30,637 nucleotides of DNA, from contig BFEA01000006.1 of assembly GCA_003427395.1 (NCBI GenBank), positions 935,542 through 966,178 on the forward strand. The letters are read 5' to 3'. This DNA is from Chara braunii (taxonomy: Eukaryota > Streptophyta > Charophyceae > Charales > Characeae). The translations under genes were made by a program, and so were the position numbers. Of the stretch, positions 1 to 10,515 are shown in pieces (position 1 is the stretch's first letter; every line of letters starts with the position of its first letter). The notes beneath the pieces were generated by a model, which did not search any database, had not been told where the DNA came from, and worked only from the letters and a program-made list of their open reading frames with translations.

Positions 1-746
1 TGTTTAAACGCAGACCAAACATGCATCATGTCCATCCCAAGGTGTGAAGGAGCCTGGCGCTATACACAGGAAAGAGGCGCCAGGTCCAGACATACACAGA
101 CGAAGAGGAGGGGATCAGACGAAGAAGAGGAAGGGGGAGATGGGAAAGTCGCATACTTGCGGCGCCCTGGTGCGGTGCGCTGTGTGGTGCGGCGCGCTGT
201 GCGCTGTGTGGTGCGGCGCGCTGTGCGTCGTGCGCTGTGCGCTGTGCGTACAGGGCCTCGGGACCTCTGCGCACAGTGCGCCAAATCATTAAAGACAGTG
301 CATTTTTCCCGAGCACAGGTCTGGCCTGTGTACTGTTCTGTCCACGCAGGTCCAGGTAGTTGTTGTTAGAGTTAGTGAAACAGTGAAACTCTGTTTTATT
401 TTCTTCCTGTTCTTTTTTTTTCTTCCCGTTCCTGTTTTTTTTTTTTTTTTTTTTTTGTGATTCGAGTGGTTGAAAGGGGGGGGTGTCCCACTCACCTGCA
501 TTTGGAGTGCGAAGACGAAACACGGCAGCAGGCATTCATTGCATCCATGCAATCGAGCGGCGGTATGGNATCACAAAAACACAGAAAACAAACTATGAAC
601 AATCGATGATGCACCACACACAGCAAAGAATGAGAAAGACAACAGAAAACTTGACAAAAAGTTTATATAAAAAAGATCCACAAGTTCAACATTCGAATTG
701 CTTAGTAACTGGAGTTTGTCTGCCAAAACAGCACAGTGGGTGCACC
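1..746. other. Flank 3' of the hAT gene, no gene seen
   Basis: I see no credible gene here. The short open frames are low-complexity (Arg/Ala/Val from GC-rich repeats, Lys from the T-run). The stretch holds an 8-bp perfect inverted repeat (CCTGGCGC at 53-60, GCGCCAGG at 77-84, 16-nt loop), a GC-rich tandem repeat at 171-249 and a T-run with interruptions at 413-456. One N lies at 569. It probably contains the 3' non-coding end of the hAT element read on the minus strand, but I could not identify a terminal inverted repeat or target-site duplication. Confidence 0.5.
171..249. repeat. GC-rich tandem repeat, GCGCTGTG/GTGCGG units
   Basis: Overlapping copies of GCGCTGTGYGGTGCGG follow one another for about 80 bases, with drift in the last copies. 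The unit is about 14-20 bases. It reads as Arg/Cys/Val on the plus strand, which I take as repeat translation and not protein. Confidence 0.7.
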
Positions 747-3610
747 CTACGCCGCCTGTTCCCCTTCTTCCTCCTCGCTCTCCTCCGGCTGCGCCTCACC
801 CTCACCGCCTTCTTCCTCGTCACTCTCCTCCGTTCCCTCCCCCCCACAGGAATCAGATGTGTCACTTGAGCTGGAAGAAGTCGATTTTGAGCCTTCGAGC
901 TCTTCGTCTCCTCGGATGTCTTCTGGGATATTTTCATCGTCGTCATCATTTATGATGGCGGCTCTCTTCGTTTTCCCAGCGGCAGCGTTCTTCGCGGCGG
1001 CTTTCGCCGACGCTCGCGCTTTGGCTGCAACGACTTTGGCCGCAGCAGCTTTTGCTGCGGCAGCGTCAGCTGCTGCCTTGCCGGCCTTCTCTTCCGCCTT
1101 TCGTGCCCTGCGTTCTGCCTGCTCCGCCAATGTGGGTCAGCCCCTCTTCGGTCGTGGCTGTTCTTGCTCAAAAGCCTTCCTTTTGCCACGCTGCTCGGGC
1201 GCGTTGTCACCGGGCTTCTCTTTGCCCTTGTTTGTGCGCCCCCTCCGTGGTCCCTCCTCCCGACCCTCCACCCATGTGCCCGCTCGTCGAGCTGCCAACG
1301 CAAGAGCGTAGCCCTCCTCCGTATACAACTCAGGCACGGGCAGCTCGTTGCCTGATCTCCTGCGCAACTCACGCTCACGGTATTTCCCGGGCTTCGTGCA
1401 CTCGTGCCAATCGCGCTCCCTTGTACCGACGAGAACAGAGTCCTCCTCCTCACACAGCCTCTCGTCAACCTCGTCCTTGCGCTGGAAGGTGCGCCGCAGT
1501 GGAAAGTCATCTTCCTCGTCTTCGACGTCCGCCACAACCACCTCTTCTTCTTCCACCTCTCCGTGGACACGCTTCAGCCAATCTGCGTACCAGTGCTCCA
1601 TCTCCTTGTCCACCGGGAAGTCATCCGCCCATGGGATGTGGATTTCATCCCCCCCGACGCACCGAATGCTCTTCAGAAGGTGGACATTCCAGCTGTTGTA
1701 CACAAGCTTGGCCATCCTCTCCGGCATGAGCTTCGTGCGCCTTCTCCCGTAGATGAGCTCATGCAAGCTTCGGAGGAGCTTGCCTGGCCAAGCAATTTGA
1801 TGGCTTGCGGTGCAAGGAGGTTGTGTTTGGATCCAAACGCCTCCCACCACAAAGCTGGTGGCTGCTGGCTGGCTTGCTCGCGCGCCTTCTCTGCGGAGAA
1901 CCCTCCTAAAGCGTTGACCCATTGGTCAACCTGGAAGCTCACTTCCTTGCGCTTATCTCGTGGCATCCAGAAGTATAGCCAGATGTTGAATCCTGCGCGA
2001 ACCTCCGGGTCGCGCTGCGCGTTCTGCATTCGGTGCTCAGGATCCAGGAAGGGTGCAGCGCAATGCAGCTCGCTGGTCATGAATGACCAGCGGTCCATGA
2101 GGATCCGCTGCACCTCCTCATGCTCGTCACTTGAAAGGCACTCCAGGGCACGCACGCGTTGAACAACCCGATCCATTTTGAAGTACACCTTCGAAATGGT
2201 CGGTCCTTGTCCATCGACCAGCCGAAGCAGCTCCACTACGGGCTGCATCACATCGATCGCCTTGTTGACGTTGCTCCAAAACTCGCCCTTGTCTAGAATG
2301 ATGGCCGTCACCTCGTTGAACGCCACTAACTGCTCTGCCCGTACCATCTTCTCCACCCATCCCACATCGCAAACGCAGCGATCCAGTGCATTCTTCAGTT
2401 CCTTCAAAGACCCGAGCATCGTGAAGTTGGTGGCAAATCTGGTTGCCGCAGGGCGCTTCAACTTCGTCTTCGGTGAGTAGTTGTGGAACATGGCCCTCGC
2501 CTTGTCCACATTCGTGAAAAACTTGCCGACCTTGTTCCCGGCATCAACCACCTCCGCCATCCAAGGCATGTGCTTATACATGTCCTCCAGCGCAAGATCG
2601 AGCGCATGCGCAGTGCATCCGACGCGAAAGATGTTCGGATAGGCGGCCTCCACCATCTTCCNTGNCNTGACGCACACCCTTGCGTTGTCCATGNTGNCAC
2701 CAACGACTGCGTCCGCTCCGATCTCTTTGATGACCCCATCCAAGACACGGAAGTAAGCTTCAGCGTCCTTCTCCTTGCCCTCCATGCACACTGACTTCCA
2801 GAAGACCGTACCGACTGGCGAGGACACCATGACATTCAGATGGGGCTTGTTCTGGCGATCGGACCACCCGTCCATCTGCAGCATACACTTGGACTTCTTC
2901 CACTTCGGGATCATCGAACGCACCTCCGCCCCAACCCGCGTGTAGTCAGCGTCCAGCCGTTTCGTCCTTTGCTCATCCCTTCTGCACGGCATCCACGTCG
3001 GATGGGCCTCCTTCACCGCGTCAATGAACTTCTAGAAATACTCATCCTCCACCAAACTGAACGGCTGGTTTGTGCAGGTTAGAAACCTGTCAAGAAACAG
3101 ACTCGTCCGCTCGTTATGCGTGATAACATTGTCGGCCTCCTCGATCAGTGTCTGCCGCAAAGGTCCCTTTGGAACTGCCTTGGATGCCTTCGATCCAGGA
3201 ATTTTGCCTGCAGTCGATTGAGGCGTGGGTGTTTCATCGGTGATGCCCGCTGCACCCACCTCCGAGCTACGAAACTGAGGGACGTTTTCAGCGACGGTCT
3301 GCGAATTGCTGGGCCCGGACCCTAGTGCCTCTCCGTGCGTCAGCACGCGAGCAAGCCACTTCCCCTGCCTTATCCCCTCTTCCCTCCTCGCCCTCTCCTC
3401 CACCGACATTTCCGTAGTGCAATAGTCAAGGCTGCACTTTTCGAGGAAGTGTTTCGTGAGTTTCGTCGCAGTCCCAATGAAACGGTGCTCGCAGTACTTG
3501 CACTTCCACCGCTTCGATCCCTTGAATGCATATTTCCCCGCAACGCCCTCCACGATGAAGTGCAGCTTCATCTGGTCTGTGAGATGCTTAGCTGACATCT
3601 TGCCCTGCAT
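747..3610 (-). pseudogene. hAT-superfamily transposase (BED zinc finger, DUF659, hAT dimerisation), broken
   Basis: This would encode a cut-and-paste transposase of about 950 residues. From the likely ATG at 3610 (or 3598), a BED-type finger reads C-x2-C-x13-H-x4-C (CKYC...HFLEKC). A DUF659/RNase-H-like core follows, with MDGWSD, then MDNA (next to N bases at 2662-2696) and CTAHALDLALED. The hAT C-terminal region ends in QASSSEAC near 1765. There are three breaks. A TAG at 3032-3034 interrupts EDEYF/KFIDAV. A frame change at about 1765 falls exactly where hAT proteins usually continue with ERNW; reading resumes as HELIYGRRRTKL. A TGA at 1137-1139 separates off an Ala/Lys-rich and then acidic tail ending at 747. 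Reading continues in the same frame through both stops. The upstream frame stays open to 4201 through a poly-Ser tract, which I regard as leader sequence. Confidence 0.87.
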
Positions 3611-3680
3611 GACGCCGGCAAAACACACAGCAAGTACGGATCTCAGCCCTCTTAGACACCCTACCTCCGCATACACAGAA

Positions 3681-3731
3681 TGGGAGGAAGATGAAGAGGA
3701 GGAGGAGAAGGAAGAGGAGGAGGAGGAGGAA

Positions 3732-3763
<32 letters not shown>

Positions 3764-3853
3764 GGAGGAGGAAGAAGATGAGGAGGAGGAGGAGGAAGAA
3801 GATGAGGAGGAGGAGGAAGAAGATGAGGAGGAGGAGGAGGAGGAGGAGAAGAA
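3681..3853. repeat. GAG/GAA/GAT trinucleotide repeat
   Basis: About 170 bases of GAG, GAA and GAT triplets, including a repeated GAAGAAGATGAGGAG block, lie just upstream of the hAT start. On the plus strand they read as poly-Glu/Asp. On the minus strand they read as poly-Ser in the same frame as the hAT transposase, so an N-terminal Ser tract cannot be excluded, but a repeat in the 5' leader is simpler. Confidence 0.85.
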
Positions 3854-3990
3854 TCCCGTTCGTGATGATGATGACGGGGCACAATGACGACGATCACGAT
3901 GATGACGATGATGACGTGGCACGGCGGCGACGATCTCGACGATGGTTGATGATGGCCAGGTGACGACGTCGAAGTAGGGTGGGTCGGGCG

Positions 3991-4012
3991 GGTTCGAACC
4001 GCTCCGATACCA
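3991..4012 (-). other. Initiator-Met tRNA-type primer binding site (candidate)
   Basis: The minus strand reads TGGTATCGGAGC followed by GGTTCGAACC. The common plant LTR-element primer binding site complementary to initiator tRNA-Met is TGGTATCAGAGC, so this has one mismatch, and the next bases resemble the T-loop of the same tRNA. It is preceded on the minus strand by ...GTTACAC, compatible with an LTR ending in CA. It could be a relic of a minus-strand LTR element. No full tRNA can be folded around it. Confidence 0.4.
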
Positions 4013-4049
4013 GTGTAACGAGCATGAGGCTGAGGGTGAGCCGAGGGAG

Positions 4050-4107
4050 ATGAGAGAGAGGGAGAGAGAGGGAGAGAGTGAGAGCACACACACACACTCA
4101 CTCACTC
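4050..4107. repeat. GA-rich then CA/CTCA microsatellite
   Basis: A (GAGAGAGG)n stretch runs into ACACACAC and then CTCACTCACTC. It is simple repeat with no coding value. Confidence 0.8.
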
Positions 4108-4247
4108 GACACGACGGACTCGGACTGAGGGTCGTACGCAGACACAGTGGCAAGGCACAAAGTCGAAGTCTTGGATTCCGAATGCCGAAACGGCAAGTCA
4201 CACTGAGTACGAGGACAGCAGTAGAGAACTGGTCGAGACTCCTCCTC

Positions 4248-4293
4248 GTACCGTACGGGGAGCCGGCATAAGTACCGGTGACACGTACGGTAC
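4248..4293. repeat. Inverted repeat GTACCGTACG / CGTACGGTAC
   Basis: Ten-base perfect arms at 4248-4257 and 4284-4293 enclose a 26-nt loop that itself contains TACCGG. A further ACGGTACC lies near 4392. The stretch 4202-4508 has no credible gene and sits where a 5' LTR or leader of the following retroelement would be expected. Confidence 0.6.
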
Positions 4294-4350
4294 CAGGGGC
4301 ATTTCTGCAAAGGCNCCGAGGGCAGAACTGAAAAATGTAGTATTTGAAAG

Positions 4351-4368
4351 TGGCGCCCGAATTGCAGC
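4351..4368 (+). other. Candidate primer binding site of the gypsy-type element
   Basis: TGGCGCCCGAATTGCAGC begins with TGGCGCCC, the start of several LTR-element primer binding sites complementary to tRNA 3' ends. It lies about 160 bases upstream of the first gag ATG. The sequence just before it ends in AAAG and not CA, so the LTR boundary is not clean and the call is weak. Confidence 0.3.
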
Positions 4369-4508
4369 ATGGCGCCAGTTGTCCAAAATCCTACGGTACC
4401 AAAGGAGGGGTTTGGAAAAAGGGTGCCAGGCCGAAAACGGGATGCAGACGAAACAGCAAAAGATAGACCAGGGATCGAGCCCTGGCGAAGTCCGTAACAC
4501 AGGGCCTG

Positions 4509-6608
4509 TTGGCCCTGTCTGTTCTCATGCGGCCCTTGTTCAAATTATTCTTCCCATTGGGATTTGGGAGAATCTGCACCTCTCGGATGATGCTGAAGTC
4601 AGGAACCATCAAGCCGGGCCCCACGCCTGCAGAACAGGCAGAGATTGACCGCCGGCTGGCCGTGAAAAAGAAAGAAAGGGAAGATAAGAAAAGACAGAAA
4701 GAAGAAGAATTGAAGAAGAAGCTGAAAGAAAAGATGGAGAAAGAATTGGAAGAAGAAATGAAAAGTATTCAAGACGAACAAGAAGAAGAGGAGGAGGAGG
4801 ATGGGGAGAGGTTGCAACGACGCCGACCCACTGATAAGCCTGAGAGTAGTCGTGCAGCTGAGGCACGCCCGTTGTTGGTTCAGCCATTGGACTGGGCCAG
4901 CCAGCACAGCTACTCAAGTGACCAGATTCAAGAATCGGAAGAGGAAAGAGATGTGTTCGTAGCCAAGTTGGCAACCGTTACTGACGAAGCAGAAAGAGAT
5001 TTGATGCTGGAGGAAAATAGAAATGAATTGCATGCCAAACTGTTAGCAACAAAAAGACAAGAATTAGAGGAGAAAAAGAGGCTATAGGCAGAGGGTGAAA
5101 AGTTGCAAAGGGAGTCAGAAGCCCTAAAAGGAAAGGAAACTGCGGCCGACGAGCAACTTACCCTTCTCAGAGAATCTCTCCTCCAGACAAGAAAGGAGAT
5201 GGCAGCAATGAATCGAACGCTGCAGAAGGTGGAGACTCACCAAGTAGAGTTTGAAAACGCTTGGAATACCTTTCTGCACAAGTCAGCGCAAGATGTGGAC
5301 AAACATATCCAATCCTATATTGTAAAGCTAGATGAGCACATTACTAACACCTTCACACCGGAAGTAATTGAGAAAATAATGAAAGGAGCCGAAGGTGGAG
5401 AAGGGGGCGGCGACGATGATGGAGACGATGGGGATAAGAAGCAGAAAGGAGTGCAACGTGAAGAAGGTGATACATGGAAGGTAAACAAGATTAAGTTAAA
5501 GTTGCCATGGACTTATAATGGTAAGAAAGAAGAAAATGTTTTGCACTGGATTGCGGCAATCGAATCTTACTGTTATGGACAGCGAGTTCCGTTTTGGGAT
5601 AGAGTGCTTATGGCAAGTTCGTGTATGGCGGGAGATGCGATGAGTTTTGCGATTTCCTTGCAAAAGGAAGCGGGATGTGAGTCATTAGTAGAATATTCTC
5701 AGAAAACTCGCCTTGAAGACTTCCTCAAAGCCGTCAGAGAACGGTTCGAGGACAAGAACTTGGCCCGTCGAACCGAAATGTTAGTGTTAAATCTACCTGA
5801 GAGGAAATGGAAAAACACTTAAGCACTCGAGTCAACCATGGATGAACTGCTGCAGCAAAGCACTGAGCATGGCTTAACTCCCGCACAAATTCTGAATAGT
5901 TTTGCACGTGCACTCCCCAATCATATTTGCTCCCAACTATATCCCCAAACAAAGGAAGAAGGAATGACCTACGAGAAGTTCAGCAAGATCGCATTGGATC
6001 ATGTTGGCTTCTTGACTGAGGCTAACTACTGCCACTATTGGAAAGATCTGCAAGCGGGACGAAAGTGGCAAAATCGTACCATCTCAGGGTCAATCCCTGG
6101 GAAGGACAGCCTCCTCCTGACCTTTGAGGGAGGAGGCATGGAAACCATCCCTTGGGACCAAGTGGATTACGGTCTCGAGGAATTCAACGAACCGGTAGCT
6201 CAGGAGGGGAGCTACGCGGTCGTTGCAGCCCGCGGGGGAGGGCGACAAGGTAGNGGGCGCGGCCGAGGAAGAGGAGGTCGTGGCCGTGGTGGAAGAGGCC
6301 CAGGCACCCAGAGGGGTGGTGGCGAAGGTAGCCACTACGTGGGAGGAAGGGGAAACGGTCCCTCGCAAGGTGGCCGTGGTACTTATTTCAACTAGGGTAG
6401 AGGAAGAGGCAGTTGGTATAATAAATGGGATAAACCATACCCACCGCATCCAGGTCTTCCTAAAGGAGAACCTTAGAAGAAACTTGGAATAACCGAAAAG
6501 GTTTGGCAAGAAAGAAAAGTTGTCGATCAATGTCTCAAATGTGGGGACCCCGACCACATTGTTCCCTATTGCCCCGACTATAGGGGAGCAAAAGGGAAAA
6601 GCCAGTAG
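4509..6608 (+). pseudogene. gag: gag polyprotein of the gypsy-type element, four in-frame stops
   Basis: This would encode the capsid/nucleocapsid protein. One frame runs the whole length, starting at ATG 4509 (or 4590, MLKSG). It contains a long charged coiled coil (4630-5280), an acidic linker (5395-5450), a Retrotrans_gag-type capsid domain starting KLPWTYNG at about 5502, and a Gly/Arg-rich RGG-like segment (6235-6360). A nucleocapsid zinc knuckle follows at 6531-6572. Stops lie at 5085 (TAG), 5820 (TAA), 6393 (TAG) and 6474 (TAG). Each would be Gln after a single C-to-T reversal, and the frame resumes directly after each one. The frame ends at TAG 6606-6608, and the protease continues in another frame, so one frameshift separates gag from pol. 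Confidence 0.85.
6531..6572 (+). other. Gag zinc knuckle C-x2-C-x4-H-x4-C
   Basis: Codons from 6531 read CLKCGDPDHIVPYC, a perfect retroviral-type CCHC knuckle that binds the element's RNA. It lies downstream of the gag TAGs at 6393 and 6474 but in the same frame as the capsid domain. This shows that those stops are lesions inside gag and not its natural end. Confidence 0.9.
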
Positions 6609-8484
6609 AGGTTCCAGTTGCCTCTACCGGGGCTTCGAGTGTTGAAAAACCAGGATCCTCCCACTTGAAGGCCTCAAGGGCAGAGACTGAAGAGGAAGAC
6701 AGTCCCCACCCAGTGCACTGTCCAGAGGTGGCAAGTGTTTGCATCTCTCTAGATGGATCCCTCGCTGGCATGGGTGATGAGTTGCTCGGTCGTCGCCAAG
6801 CGTGGACTCAAATGAAGAAAAAGAAAGGGCAGTTGATCCTTGCAGATCTTGAAATAAATAAGGTAAGAGTAGGTGGAATGATAGACAGTGGGTCTACACG
6901 CATTTATATCAGTAAGAAAGGGTTGCAAAAACTGCGTCTTGGGCTTAAAGTTAAGAAATTGAATCAGCCCATAATAAGTAAGTTAGCTAATAGTAGTGAA
7001 ATTGTGATGGATCGGTACGTCGAGGGGGTACAAGCATACTTTCGGCTCGAGGCAGAGGGGAAGGTGGAACGTGTTCTCCACTCTCTGACCTTCTTGGTGG
7101 AAGATAGCTTGCCCTTTGATGTATTGTTAGGCACAGATTGGGGTGAGGCTGTCGATGCAAACTTGAAGTTGAGGGACCATGAGTGTTGGCTCCCTAGTCC
7201 ACAAGGAGGCAAAAAGAAGATTCGTCTGTATCATGAGTCAGGAAAGGAAAACAGCCTAGCTCATTGTTGTATGAGTGCCCCAGCGTTCACTCGCCATGTG
7301 AAAAGATATAACTTGTATGATCAAGTCTTTGTTGCATATGTGCGCCCAGTGAGAGAGGGTGAAAGTAAGGAAGAAGTCAAGTCCCAAGAAATTGAAAGAA
7401 TCCTGAAAGAGTTCGCAGATGTGGTAGAAGCCCCAAGTGGTGTAGTGGAAAGACCTATTAAGCATCGCATTGACATAATTCCAGGGAGTTCACCTCCTAC
7501 GGGGGCTATCTATCGTATGTCACCTCAAGAATTGGATGAACTGCGAACCCAGCTTGATGAATTGCTGAAAAAGGGGTGGATAAGACCAAGTTCCTTGCCC
7601 TATGGTGCGCCCGTGCTTTTCGTACCTAAGAAAGATGGCGGCGTTCGCATGTGCATAGATTATAGGAGATTGAATGATATAACAGTGAAAAATGTTGAGC
7701 CGTTGCCGCTAATAGATGATTTGCTGGATCGTGTGCAGGGATGCAAGTTGTTTACAAAGATTGATCTAAAATCCGGATACCATTAGATTGAGGTAGAACT
7801 GGAAGACCAATATAAGACTGCCTTCAGGACAAGGTATGGGCATTATGAGTTCATAGTTATGCCCTTTGGTCTAACGAATGCCCATGCAACCTTCCAAAGA
7901 ACGATGAACGAACTCTTTCGAGAGTGGCTTGATAAATTTGTCGTAATATATTTGGATGATATTTTGATTTTCAGCAAAGATGAGAAAGAACACGCTGAGC
8001 ACCTTCGACTTGTGCTAAGTAAATTGCGTGAAGCAAATCTCAAGTTGAACCCAAAGAAGTGTGAATGGGCCAAGCGCCAGGTCTTGTATTTGGGTCATGT
8101 AATTGATGGAGATGGAGTCAAACCAGAGGATGCAAAGATTGCAGCCATCAGAGATTGGCCGAACCCCCGCACCTTGACTGGGTTGCGGTCGTTTCTTGGG
8201 TTAGCCAACTATTATCGGAAGTTCGTTAAACACTTCACGATGATAGTTGCGCCTCTTCGCAGATTGCTCAAGAAAGAAACAATCTGGAAGTGGGATTCAA
8301 GTTGCACGTCATCATTTAAGCGTCTGAAGCAATGCTTGATTAATTATCCGGTTTTGAAAGTTGCTGATCCGTCATTACCCTTCGTGGTGACTACTGACGC
8401 TAGTCAATATGGCATAGGTGCGGTACTCCAGCAAGATGATGGACATGGGTATCGACCTGTGGAGTTTGTCTTGTCGTTTACCTA
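6609..8484 (+). pseudogene. pol: pol part 1: protease and reverse transcriptase
   Basis: The frame reads from about 6611, with a first ATG at 6665, and is offset from gag. The aspartic protease has its active-site DSGST at 6884-6898 and a downstream LLGTDW. The reverse transcriptase follows: the fingers region includes [23 protein letters not shown], here given only as a landmark near 7597, then KIDLKSGYH, and the catalytic YLDD at 7949-7960. The TAG at 7784-7786 follows SGYH, where the family has Gln (GYHQI), so CAG to TAG is the evident lesion. The RNase H domain begins in this frame with TDAS at 8393-8404. The frame is lost near 8467-8480, consistent with a 2-base deletion after PVEF, and stops at 8485. 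Domain order and motifs make the assignment secure; activity is impossible without repair. Confidence 0.92.
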
Positions 8485-9476
8485 ATGAGAAGGTCGCCGC
8501 TTCCACCTACGAAAGAGAATTATATGCTCTTCGAGAAGCTTTGAATCATTGGCGACACTATCTTCTAGGAAGGCATTTCAAAGTATACTCCGACCATGAA
8601 ACACTTCGCTGGCTCAAAACGCAGGCCCATATGACACCTAAGTTGACTAGGTGGGCCACTGAACTCGATCTCTACGATTTTGAGTTGAAGCCAGTTAAAG
8701 GGAAGTACAATGTCGTTGCTGATGCGTTAAGTCGTAGGTCTGACTTTTTCGGTGCCATTGTAACGTACTTAGATGTTGGTGCCGATGTCCAAGAAAAGAT
8801 TAGAAATGCGTATCCCACTGATCCTGTCTATGGTGCAATAATTAAGTGTGTGCAAGAAGCGCCAGCAGAGTTTCCTAATTGCAAGGTTACTCAGGGCCTA
8901 TTGTTTGAAAGGATTGATGTACATGATAGGCTATGCATATTGAATGTGGAAGAGATCAAGAGTGTGATCTTAGGAGAATGCCACGATACCAAAGGTCATT
9001 TCGGGTGGAAGAAGACCTATGCGAATCTTTTGCGTTCCTACACCTGGCCCCGTATGAAGCCTGATTGCATTGCTTATGTGCAAGGTTGCCGAGTGTGCCT
9101 ACGAAATAAGAGCACTACGCAATCTCCCCTTGGTTTGCTTAAGCCTTTACCTATCCCGACAGGGCCCGAAGACTCTTTGTCTATAGACTTCATGGACACT
9201 AAGGTGAAAAGCAGGAATGGAAAAACGGAAGTGATGGTAATCGTTGATAGATTTACTAAGTATGCTGTCTTTGTAGCTTTACCTTCGCAAGCGAAGACTG
9301 ACTTGGTAATTCGAGAGTTCTTCAACCACTGGGTGAAAGACTTTGGACATCCCTTGACTATTGTAAGTGACAGAGATACAAGGTTCACGATTCGAGACTT
9401 CTTTAACCACTGGGTGAAAGACTTTGGACATCCCTTGACTATTGTAAGTGCAACTAATGAATGTCTATGGCTCTAA
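8485..9476 (+). pseudogene. pol: pol part 2: RNase H and integrase N-terminal half
   Basis: The reading frame shifts by +1 and continues RNase H (YERELYALREAL, then VYSDHETLRWL). The integrase HHCC zinc domain follows, with His codons at 8982 and 8997 and Cys codons at 9087 and 9096. The first two catalytic aspartates of the DDE core are SIDFMD (9186-9188) and IVSDRDTRF (9369-9371). At 9390 the sequence jumps back into a copy of 9309-9369, and the stretch that should follow RFT is missing. The frame then ends at TAA 9474-9476. The third catalytic residue is found downstream in another frame. Confidence 0.9.
9309..9450 (+). repeat. 61-bp direct repeat, 81-bp offset, inside integrase
   Basis: Positions 9309-9369 recur at 9390-9450 with only two mismatches. 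The offset of 81 bases is 27 codons, so the copy re-enters in frame. The sequence after the second copy (CAACTAATGAATG) is what should follow the integrase RFT..FW segment, so part of the original was lost when the copy was inserted. Confidence 0.9.
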
Positions 9477-10308
9477 GTTGACTATGTCATCAGGTAGGCA
9501 TCCTGAGACTAACGGCCAGACTGAGCAAATGAACAAAATCTTGCAATAGACATTGCGCATGTATATTCGTCCCGACCAGATCGACATGGATGAACATTTG
9601 CCTAAGGTTGCTAGTGCCTATAATAACTCTGTACACCTGTCTACATGTAAGACTCCTATGGAGTTACATTTGGGGTGGCGACCACGTAGACCGATTGATC
9701 GTCTAAACCCAGATCAAGTGCATAAGCTTCCACCAGGGACAAGTGAGTTCGCAATTCAATATCAGAAAGACATTGAGAAGGTAAAGGAGAATATAATCAA
9801 AGCACAACATCAAATGATTGAACAGGCGAATAAGCACAGATGGCCCTCTCAATATGCTGAGGAGATTTGGTTTGGGTGAAGTCTAAGGAGTTTGCTCCTG
9901 AGGAGAACATTTCTCAAAAACTTCTACCCACCTACCGAGGACCTTGGCAGGTCTTAGATGTGATTGGAGATGTGGATGGTCCTTCTCAAAAACTTCTACC
10001 CACCTACCTATTCAGTGTTCCACGCATCAAAGCTCTTACCTTGTGTAACAAATGAGCTATTTCCAAGTCGCAGATCCGCAATACCTCCAAGTGTGGACAG
10101 AAAGTACGATGTGGATAAGATTGTTGCAGAAAGTACCTTTCACACTGGTCGTAGAGGCAGACCACAACGTCAATATAAGGTCAGATTCGCATACCAGGAT
10201 CCCAGTGAAGATCGCTGGTTTACAAGAGAAGAGTTATTGGATTCTGCATCTCATATTGTGTCTGCGTATGAAAGAGCAAAGAAAGGAATCAATATTATTG
10301 ATCGATGA
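9477..10308 (+). pseudogene. pol: pol part 3: integrase C-terminus and chromodomain-like tail
   Basis: After the rearrangement the integrase continues in a third frame with SSGRHPETNGQTEQMNK, whose Glu codon (9523-9525) is the third DDE residue. TAG at 9547-9549 follows ILQ and precedes TLRMYI, a position expected to be Gln. A one-base deletion near 9860 breaks AEE/LVWVKSK. The SH3-like GPWQVLD part is followed by a second local duplication (9983-10008) and another frame change. The last frame ends KYDVDKIVAEST...RFAYQDPSEDRWFTREEL and TGA 10306-10308. This layout resembles the chromodomain of chromoviruses, which guides integration to marked chromatin; the fold assignment is by pattern only. 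Confidence 0.82.
9911..10008 (+). repeat. 26-bp direct repeat, 72-bp offset, in integrase C-terminus
   Basis: The 26 bases from 9911 (TTCTCAAAAACTTCTACCCA, then CCTACC) recur exactly at 9983-10008. The second copy replaces sequence that should lie between DVDGPS and the conserved YSVFHASKL, and the frame changes after it. Confidence 0.88.
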
Positions 10309-10515
10309 TTGATTTCTTAGAGGACCTCGAAATTAGGCCGGCGAGAGTAAAAGGGCCTTTACCCGGTTCAGGCCTTGTAAAAGTAAAGCAGCGTGAAGGG
10401 GTATCTCGCCAGGACCCAGGAAACGTGAAAACAGATCAAAAGTCAAGTCCTCTGGTCAAAGGGCACATCTAAACTAAAGCAAGAAGTCATTGCCAAGGGT
10501 CATGATCGAAGGTCA

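Noticed and set aside
736-2162. Plus-strand proteins of 190-250 residues opposite the hAT gene
   Set aside because: They are antisense shadows, rich in Ser/Pro/Ala, with no family motifs; the minus strand has the BED, DUF659 and hAT motifs.
3456-3887. Plus-strand poly-Glu/Asp protein
   Set aside because: It is the translation of a GAG/GAA/GAT repeat and the antisense of the hAT gene start.
3960-4012. tRNA gene on the plus strand ending in GGTTCGAACCGCTCCGATACCA
   Set aside because: The T-arm and CCA-like end look right, but no 5' acceptor strand, D arm or anticodon arm pairs with it upstream. A primer-binding-site relic on the minus strand explains it better.
4260-4294. Second group II domain V (GAGCCGGCA ... 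GTACGGTAC)
   Set aside because: The ends resemble domain V and share GGTGAC and CGTACGGT with the real one, but the lower helix has several mismatches and the upper stem and tetraloop do not form.
4509-9549. Alternative genetic code with UAR read as glutamine
   Set aside because: The stops fall at Gln positions, but the 1176-codon GYF gene has none, other stops are TGA at Arg-like positions, and frameshifts accompany them. Decay of silenced elements is simpler. Kept as a check under findings.
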